DNA of 11,707 nt from GWA2-49-15 sp964359085 (GTDB taxonomy: Bacteria; Bdellovibrionota; Bacteriovoracia; Bacteriovoracales; Bacteriovoracaceae). The stretch lies in contig CAYHRT010000123.1 of assembly GCA_964359085.1 (NCBI GenBank), positions 1-11,707 of the forward strand, in the 5' to 3' direction. A program made the position numbers and the translations under genes. Position 1 is the stretch's first letter, and each line of letters opens with the position of its first letter. Below are positions 6,670-11,707 of the stretch, piece after piece. The notes under the pieces are model-generated. The model was given only the letters and a program-made list of their open reading frames with translations. It had not been told where the DNA came from and searched no databases.

Positions 6670-8745
6670 TTATAACCTCACTGTCCCAAGTGAACGAATG
6701 TGGATTTCCGGACTCAATTCGTTATGACTAACCACAAATAAATTTGGTAAAAACTTTTCTGTCAATCTTTTAAAATGTTTTCGTACAACTGGCGAGCACA
6801 GCACAACCATTTTTTCACCTTGAGTCGTGGCCTCTTCAATCTTCTCATTCAAACTTGCCAAAACTTTCTGGGTAATTTTTGGATCGAGAGAAACCTGAGG
6901 ACCATGATCAGTTTGAATGATATTCGTTGCGACAGCTTCTTCAATGCTTCTGTCGAGTGTAAAGAGCGGAATATCGCCTTGGTCGCTCTTTATACCCTCA
7001 GTGATAGTCCGATAGAGGGCCTGGCGCACTAATTCTCCCAACCCATCAGCATCTTTTAAAGTGGGACCATTTTCCGCTAAAGATTCCAGTATGCTTCTTA
7101 GGTCACGAATAGAAACTCCTTCTCTAAGTAGGCCCTGCAATACCCTTAATACCGTTCCGAGAGGCAAAATATCTGGGATCAAGTCAGATACTATTTTAGG
7201 ATAGGTTTCCTTAAAATTGTCGAGAATTCTTACTAATTCCTGTCGGCCAAATAATTCATGGAGATTAGTCTTGAGTACCTCGGTTAGATGTGTCGCCGCA
7301 ATAGTGGATAAATCAACTACAGTGTACCCATTGTATTGGGCCTCCTCTTTTTGATCTTCCGTAATCCAAATAGCTGGTAATCCAAACACTGGCTCTTTTG
7401 TTTCAATCCCTGGCAATTTTTCTGTTACTGTTCCTGGGTCCATCGCCAAGAAATGGTCTGTCATCAATTCTCCCTTGGCCACGGCCACTCCCTTGATTTT
7501 CAGTAGGTAGCCGCCAGGACGTAACTCCAAATTGTCTTTAATTCTCACTGAAGGAATAATGATTCCCCAATCAAGCGCGAACTGCTTGCGTATATGGGTG
7601 ATTCTTTCTAATAGATCTCCCTTTTGAGCAGAATCCACCAAATCAACTAGCCCATACCCCACCTCTAACTCGATCAATTCAAGATTTAAAAGTGACTCAA
7701 GATTATCGGGTGTGGTTTTCTTTTCTTCTACCTCTTTAGTCTTGGCCGATGCCGCTTCTCTTTTAACTGTCTTTTCTATTTTATAGGCACAAAAACCAAG
7801 TCCGGCACCAACAATGATAAAGGGAATTTTTGGCAGGCCAGGGATTAAGGCAAAGATGAAGAGAACTCCTGCCGCCATATAGATTGCCCGTGGCTGAAAC
7901 TTTATTTGCTTTGCCATCTGATCACCCAGAGCACCGCTGTTGGCATTTCGGGTGGTTAAAATACCAGCGGCAGTTGAAATAATTAGGCCAGGAATTTGAG
8001 AAACTAAACCATCACCAACGGTCAGCAAAGTGAAGGTACGCCCTGCTTCAATAAATTCCATATCGTGCTGGGCCACACCGATAATAATTCCGGCCACAAT
8101 GTTTAGCGCCGTAATCAACAGACCGGCAATGGCATCACCACGAACAAATTTTGAAGCACCATCCATGGAGCCATAAAAATCTGCTTCTTCTGCAATTTCC
8201 TTTCGACGTATTTTTGCTTCACTCTCATTGATAAGCCCCGCATTTAAATCGGCATCAATGGCCATCTGCTTGCCTGGCATGGCATCCAAAGTAAAACGGG
8301 CCGCAACTTCAGCTACCCGACCGGCACCTTTTGTAATAACGATAAAGTTAATGATGACCAAGATAAAAAAGATCACAATACCAACAAAATAATTCCCTTC
8401 CACAACAAATTCGCCAAAGGCACGGATGATTTCACCTGCGGCATGAGTTCCGTCACTTCCTCCTCTCAGCAGAATAACCCGTGTAGATGCGACGTTAATC
8501 GATAAACGAAACAAAGTAATCATCAAGAGAATGGAAGGAAAAGTTGAGAAATCCAAAGGCCTTTTGCTATAGACGGACATCAACAAAATAATGATTGACG
8601 ACGACAGAGTAAAAGCAATCAGTATATCAAGTAATAGGGCAGGCATTGGCACGACCATAACACCCAAGACAAGCAACAAGCCGATAGCAATCGCTAATTC
8701 TGAGTTTTTTGATAGATCACGAAAATGATTTAACACAGTATCCAT
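6670..8745 (-). CDS. flhA: Flagellar type III export gate protein FlhA
   Basis: Inner-membrane export component of 691 residues, the usual length, forming a nonameric ring that docks chaperone-substrate complexes and helps couple ion flow to export. The N-terminal half (about 17-330) carries around eight hydrophobic segments. The FHIPEP family signature covers 150-172 (RFTLDAMPGKQMAIDADLNA), and the following cytoplasmic loop has YGSMDGASKFVRGDA (191-205), whose Asp195 matches the essential conserved Asp of this loop in Salmonella FlhA. The C-terminal cytoplasmic domain (about 350-691) begins after a charged linker (KTKEVEEKKTT) and includes the GYGLVDLVD segment and the VRQALYR helix. ATG 8745 is 7 nt past the flhB stop; AGGA lies about 10 nt upstream. 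It shows no anomalies. Confidence 0.97.
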   Translation of the reverse strand: MDTVLNHFRDLSKNSELAIAIGLLLVLGVMVVPMPALLLDILIAFTLSSSIIILLMSVYSKRPLDFSTFPSILLMITLFRLSINVASTRVILLRGGSDGTHAAGEIIRAFGEFVVEGNYFVGIVIFFILVIINFIVITKGAGRVAEVAARFTLDAMPGKQMAIDADLNAGLINESEAKIRRKEIAEEADFYGSMDGASKFVRGDAIAGLLITALNIVAGIIIGVAQHDMEFIEAGRTFTLLTVGDGLVSQIPGLIISTAAGILTTRNANSGALGDQMAKQIKFQPRAIYMAAGVLFIFALIPGLPKIPFIIVGAGLGFCAYKIEKTVKREAASAKTKEVEEKKTTPDNLESLLNLELIELEVGYGLVDLVDSAQKGDLLERITHIRKQFALDWGIIIPSVRIKDNLELRPGGYLLKIKGVAVAKGELMTDHFLAMDPGTVTEKLPGIETKEPVFGLPAIWITEDQKEEAQYNGYTVVDLSTIAATHLTEVLKTNLHELFGRQELVRILDNFKETYPKIVSDLIPDILPLGTVLRVLQGLLREGVSIRDLRSILESLAENGPTLKDADGLGELVRQALYRTITEGIKSDQGDIPLFTLDRSIEEAVATNIIQTDHGPQVSLDPKITQKVLASLNEKIEEATTQGEKMVVLCSPVVRKHFKRLTEKFLPNLFVVSHNELSPEIHIRSLGTVRL

Positions 8746-8752
8746 TTTCTAA

Positions 8753-9835
8753 TTATCCTACGGCCTTCATCTTGCGTTTCAATTTATAAACAAAGGCCAA
8801 AATCTCCGCGACCGCCTTATAAAGTGAACGCGGAATTACTTCCCCTATTTTAACTGTTTTATATAAAGTCCTCGCCAGAGCAATATTTTCTACTATCGGA
8901 ATTCCATGGCTTGCGGCAATTTCTCTAATTTTAAATGCTAAATGATCCGGCCCTTTAGCAAGAACAATAGGAGAAATCATGGTTTCTGGATTATATTGCA
9001 GTGCAATACTAATATGCGTGGGGTTGGTCACAATAACATCGGCCTTAGGGACATCGGACATCATCCGTTTTTGGGCCATCTGTCGTTGAATAGTCTTAAT
9101 TCTTTGCTTGATCTCAGGTGAACCTTCCTGTTCCTTATGTTCACGTTTGGCCTCTTCCTTGGTTAACATAAGTTTTTTTCTATAACTCATTTTTTGGTAT
9201 ATAAGATCGAGGGCCCCAAGGGCCAAGAGGCCAAAGATAATTGCAAAGGCCACCTTTAAAATCAATTCTTTCGCCATCAGAAACGATTCCAGCAGGTCGA
9301 CGTGCAAATGACCAGTAACCTTATAGAACTCATCTTTAAGTAAAACATACGAAATACTAAAAATAATAATAAATTTAAAAATTGCCTTGAGGGCCTCAAT
9401 TAATGAGCGCACGCTAAATAATTTTTTGAAACCTTCAAGAGGATTGATACGCTCCAACTTCAAAGTCAGTACTTCTGGTGCAAATAACACTCCCACCTGA
9501 AGAATATTGGAAAGGATTGTTAAGGAAAATGCTGTAAGACAGACAGGTGCCGCACATTTCAGCAGCAATAGGGCAGATCTAGCAGCAAGAACCTTCCTTC
9601 CAGCTTCGGCCATTGCCACTTCGACGTTTAAGGAAAAAAGCCATTCGAAAAAGTATGTAAATTCTTCATAGATGTACACAAGACTTAAGGAGACGGCGAG
9701 CACCGTACCACCAAGAACTAAAGCAGAAGTCAATTCACGCGAAGAGGCTACTTCACCACGCTGGCGAAACTCATCTAATCGGTGGGCCGAAGGCTCTTCG
9801 GTTTTATCGGCATTGCTATCTAGATCATCTGCCAT
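8753..9835 (-). CDS. flhB: Flagellar export switch protein FlhB
   Basis: Inner-membrane component of 360 residues that switches the export apparatus from rod/hook to filament substrates by autocleavage. The N-terminal cytoplasmic motif DKTEEPSAHRLDEFRQRGEVASS (10-32) is the family hallmark. Four hydrophobic segments lie at about 37-57, 88-118, 150-166 and 190-212. The cytoplasmic domain starts at the SYRKKLMLTKEEAKREHKE segment (217-235), and the self-cleaving NPTH is at 271-274 (cleavage after Asn271), followed by the conserved ISIALQY and GIPIVEN segments. No residues needed for cleavage are missing. ATG 9835 has AGGA 7 nt upstream and lies 14 nt after the fliR stop. Confidence 0.97.
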   Translation of the reverse strand: MADDLDSNADKTEEPSAHRLDEFRQRGEVASSRELTSALVLGGTVLAVSLSLVYIYEEFTYFFEWLFSLNVEVAMAEAGRKVLAARSALLLLKCAAPVCLTAFSLTILSNILQVGVLFAPEVLTLKLERINPLEGFKKLFSVRSLIEALKAIFKFIIIFSISYVLLKDEFYKVTGHLHVDLLESFLMAKELILKVAFAIIFGLLALGALDLIYQKMSYRKKLMLTKEEAKREHKEQEGSPEIKQRIKTIQRQMAQKRMMSDVPKADVIVTNPTHISIALQYNPETMISPIVLAKGPDHLAFKIREIAASHGIPIVENIALARTLYKTVKIGEVIPRSLYKAVAEILAFVYKLKRKMKAVG

Positions 9836-9849
9836 CTTATCTTCCTAGG

Positions 9850-10629
9850 CTAACTCACCAACTGAAACCATGTGCCAAGAAAATCGGTATATAACTTAAA
9901 ACCCACATTGAAAAACTCGTGTGATGTATTGATGATGACCAATAATCCCAAAACAATATTGATGATAAAACTGACAATTAAAATATTCATTTGCGGTACG
10001 GACCTTGAAATAATACCCATGACAACAACGGTGACTAAATTGGTAATAAGGATTGGTGTGGCCAAAAATAATGAAGCCGCAAAAAGAGATTTAAAAATGT
10101 GAATTAGAATTTCTGGATTTTTTGGCGCAGAAAAAAACGTGCTTATATGTATATTGAAAAACGAAGTATAAATTCCTTTAAAAATTGGGAGCAGTGCCCC
10201 CGAAGTGATAATCATTATGAGAATAGTCCATGAAATCATTTTTTCCAAAGGACCAGTTTGCCCCCCCATATTGGGATCAAAATATCGAATAGCACCAAAG
10301 CCAATCTGCTGCGCCATCAAAGTGCCCGCCGAATGAAAAATGGTTAAAAAAGAATTTACCAAAAAGCCAAGGGCCAATCCGACAAGCGCCTCCCCTATCG
10401 TGAGAAAAACGATATTATTAACACCAAAATACTGAACATCAGCCAAAACGGTGTTTTGAACATTGGCAAAGAAGCAATATGAAACGATGAGAGAAAATAA
10501 AACCTTCAAAACAACGGGAACAGAGGTATCATCGAAAAGCGGTATCTGTAACAACACCGTGCTCCACCTAATGAAGCATAACCAAAAGGCAATAAGCAGC
10601 TCTAGATCAACAATTTGAAAATTAATCAT
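9850..10629 (-). CDS. fliR: Flagellar export gate protein FliR
   Basis: Polytopic inner-membrane protein of 259 residues with about six hydrophobic segments. In the family one FliR joins five FliP and four FliQ to form the export channel. Recognisable FliR features are the N-terminal FWLCFIRWSTVLLQIPLF stretch (15-32), the GEALVGLALGF helix (79-89), a central loop with AQQIGFGA and FDPN (106-120), and the late SRSVPQMNILI motif (208-218), which corresponds to the FliR RxxPQMN signature. The fliQ stop is 9 nt upstream, and the stop region TAGGTGA itself resembles a ribosome binding site for fliR. Length and topology are normal. Confidence 0.96.
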   Translation of the reverse strand: MINFQIVDLELLIAFWLCFIRWSTVLLQIPLFDDTSVPVVLKVLFSLIVSYCFFANVQNTVLADVQYFGVNNIVFLTIGEALVGLALGFLVNSFLTIFHSAGTLMAQQIGFGAIRYFDPNMGGQTGPLEKMISWTILIMIITSGALLPIFKGIYTSFFNIHISTFFSAPKNPEILIHIFKSLFAASLFLATPILITNLVTVVVMGIISRSVPQMNILIVSFIINIVLGLLVIINTSHEFFNVGFKLYTDFLGTWFQLVS

Positions 10630-10638
10630 GATCTGTTA

Positions 10639-10914
10639 TCACCTACCCTGGATAAAGTTCGGGATATTCGTTATAAGATCATGAGTATAAGAAGTTAGAG
10701 TATCACTCATCCATGGGCCAAAAATCACGATGGCCCCTCCAACAATTAAGATTTTTGGTATAAAGGCCAAAGCCTGTTCATTGATCTGCGTGACCGCTTG
10801 AAAAAGGGATACGAGTACACCAGTGAGAAGTGCCCCGAGCAACATAGGTGCCGCCACCAATAAACCGATTTTCATTCCTTGATTCGTAATCTCTATAACA
10901 TTATCAAAATCCAT
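10639..10914 (-). CDS. fliQ: Flagellar export gate protein FliQ
   Basis: Small inner-membrane protein of 91 residues, the standard length, with two hydrophobic helices (about 16-40 and 52-68). The conserved loop motif QINEQALAFIPKI (43-55) corresponds to the family QIQExTLxFxPK and lines the export channel together with FliP and FliR. ATG 10914 is 28 nt after the fliP stop; the upstream GGGA is a weak ribosome binding site. It is followed by fliR with a 9-nt gap. Confidence 0.96.
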   Translation of the reverse strand: MDFDNVIEITNQGMKIGLLVAAPMLLGALLTGVLVSLFQAVTQINEQALAFIPKILIVGGAIVIFGPWMSDTLTSYTHDLITNIPNFIQGR

Positions 10915-10942
10915 TAAACATCCCAGAGGTTATAAGACGGTG

Positions 10943-11677
10943 TCAGATGTTAAAGGAGCGTAGAATTGCACCCGTTACCAACTGCCAACCATCGACTAAA
11001 ACAAACAAGAGCAATTTAAATGGAAAAGAAACGATGACAGGAGGTAACATCATCATACCCATGGCCATTAAAACCGAAGCCACAACCATGTCTAGAATCA
11101 AAAAAGGGATGTACAGGAGAAAACCCATTTGGAATGAAGTCTTGAGTTCAGAAATAATGAAGGCCGGGACAAGAAAATGGATAGGGACTTCATCCACCGT
11201 CTTAGGTGCCGCAGTTCCTGTAATGTCATAAAATAGGGCAATATCGCTCTTGCGCACCTGCTTACCCATAAACTGTCTTAGAGAGAATTCAATTTCCTTA
11301 ATCGCCACAGTGCTGGTAATTTTTTTGTCCAAATATGGAGAGAGGGCACGATCATAAATATACGTACCAGTATCTCGCATCACAAACACTGACAGAAAAA
11401 TTGCCAGCCCCACAAGTAGTTGGTTGGGAGGCATATTTTGTGTACCCAGGGCCTGCCGTGTAAAGGCGAGAACAACGATTATTCTGGTAAAGCATGTACA
11501 AAGAATTAAAATGGCCGGTGCCAACGTTAAAACTGTAAAGAGCGCCATTAACTGCATAGTATCTACCAAATCAGCCCCATTTCCCATACTAATGCTCACG
11601 CCAGGTAAGCTGGTCTGGCTTTGTGGCCAAGCGCTACCGCTCATTAGAATGAGAACCAAGCTGGCAAAATATTTCAT
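10943..11677 (-). CDS. fliP: Flagellar export gate protein FliP
   Basis: Inner-membrane protein of 244 residues that forms the pentameric core of the flagellar export channel. It has a cleavable-type signal sequence (1 to about 18, MKYFASLVLILMSGSAW), which is characteristic of FliP rather than its virulence homologues. The TM segment at about 43-62 is followed by the signature IIVVLAFTRQALGTQNMPPN (66-85). A periplasmic loop spans about 105-165, then HFLVPAFIISELKTSFQMGF (167-186) and the Met-rich gasket region VLMAMGMMMLPP (202-213). ATG 11677 is preceded by AAGGG about 8 nt upstream. Only 30 nt remain to the right edge; fliO or another gene would be expected upstream, but no reading frame can be assigned from so little sequence. 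Confidence 0.97.
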   Translation of the reverse strand: MKYFASLVLILMSGSAWPQSQTSLPGVSISMGNGADLVDTMQLMALFTVLTLAPAILILCTCFTRIIVVLAFTRQALGTQNMPPNQLLVGLAIFLSVFVMRDTGTYIYDRALSPYLDKKITSTVAIKEIEFSLRQFMGKQVRKSDIALFYDITGTAAPKTVDEVPIHFLVPAFIISELKTSFQMGFLLYIPFLILDMVVASVLMAMGMMMLPPVIVSFPFKLLLFVLVDGWQLVTGAILRSFNI

Positions 11678-11707
11678 TGAAAGGCCCTTAATGATTTAAC
11701 TTTGCTC

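Noticed and set aside
11678..11707. C-terminal end of fliO upstream of fliP
   Set aside because: Only 30 nt; one frame ends in a TGA overlapping the fliP ATG and others stop earlier, so no frame can be chosen.
1..11707. tRNA, rRNA, CRISPR, insertion sequences or att sites
   Set aside because: Nearly all sequence is accounted for by coding regions; no clover-leaf-like segment, repeat-spacer pattern, transposase or long terminal inverted repeats were seen.

Overview
The window is an AT-rich stretch, gene-dense and without mobile elements, from a flagellated Gram-negative bacterium. The late flagellar gene order (fliP-fliQ-fliR-flhB-flhA-flhF-flhG-fliA), followed by a membrane PAS/coiled-coil protein and facing mazG-coaE, suggests a deltaproteobacterial or Bdellovibrionota-type organism such as a Bdellovibrio or Bacteriovorax relative. 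That placement is inferred from gene order and general protein character, not from a database search, and the genus is not certain.

Layout. Positions 2-909 (+ strand) hold the 3' end of mazG (NTP pyrophosphohydrolase) overlapped by coaE (dephospho-CoA kinase, last step of CoA synthesis). Everything from 884 to the right edge is transcribed leftward (- strand). Reading in the direction of transcription from 11677, the genes are fliP, fliQ, fliR and flhB (core of the flagellar type III export gate), flhA (export gate and cargo-docking ring), flhF and flhG (SRP-type GTPase and MinD-type ATPase that set flagellar position and number), fliA (sigma-28-type factor for late flagellar and chemotaxis genes), and a 793-residue two-TM protein with a PAS domain and long helical tail. 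The last gene runs 26 bp into the 3' end of coaE from the opposite strand. Spacing inside the flagellar block is 1-28 nt, except about 130 nt between flhF and flhG and 143 nt between fliA and the last gene, so the block is probably one operon with possible internal control at those two gaps.

How the genes work together. FliP/Q/R with FlhB form the export channel and substrate-specificity switch, and FlhA forms the cytoplasmic docking ring. FlhF and FlhG decide where and how many flagella are built, and FliA turns on filament and chemotaxis genes once the hook-basal body is complete. The terminal membrane protein has sensor-like topology but lacks a recognisable chemoreceptor signalling tip, so its role is open.

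Most notable points. FlhF appears to have lost its GTPase active site: the P-loop Lys is Gln, and the I-box, DTxG and TKxD motifs are also degraded, while the flanking domains are kept. The neighbouring FlhG, whose own ATPase motifs are intact, carries an altered N-terminal activator motif in which the expected Asp-Gln is Asn-Asn. Together these suggest a GTPase-independent version of the FlhF/FlhG polar-placement system. Other items are a ribosome binding site placed in the loop of a perfect hairpin, a repeat- and hairpin-rich flhF-flhG gap, and a marked excess of GGCC in an AT-rich sequence.
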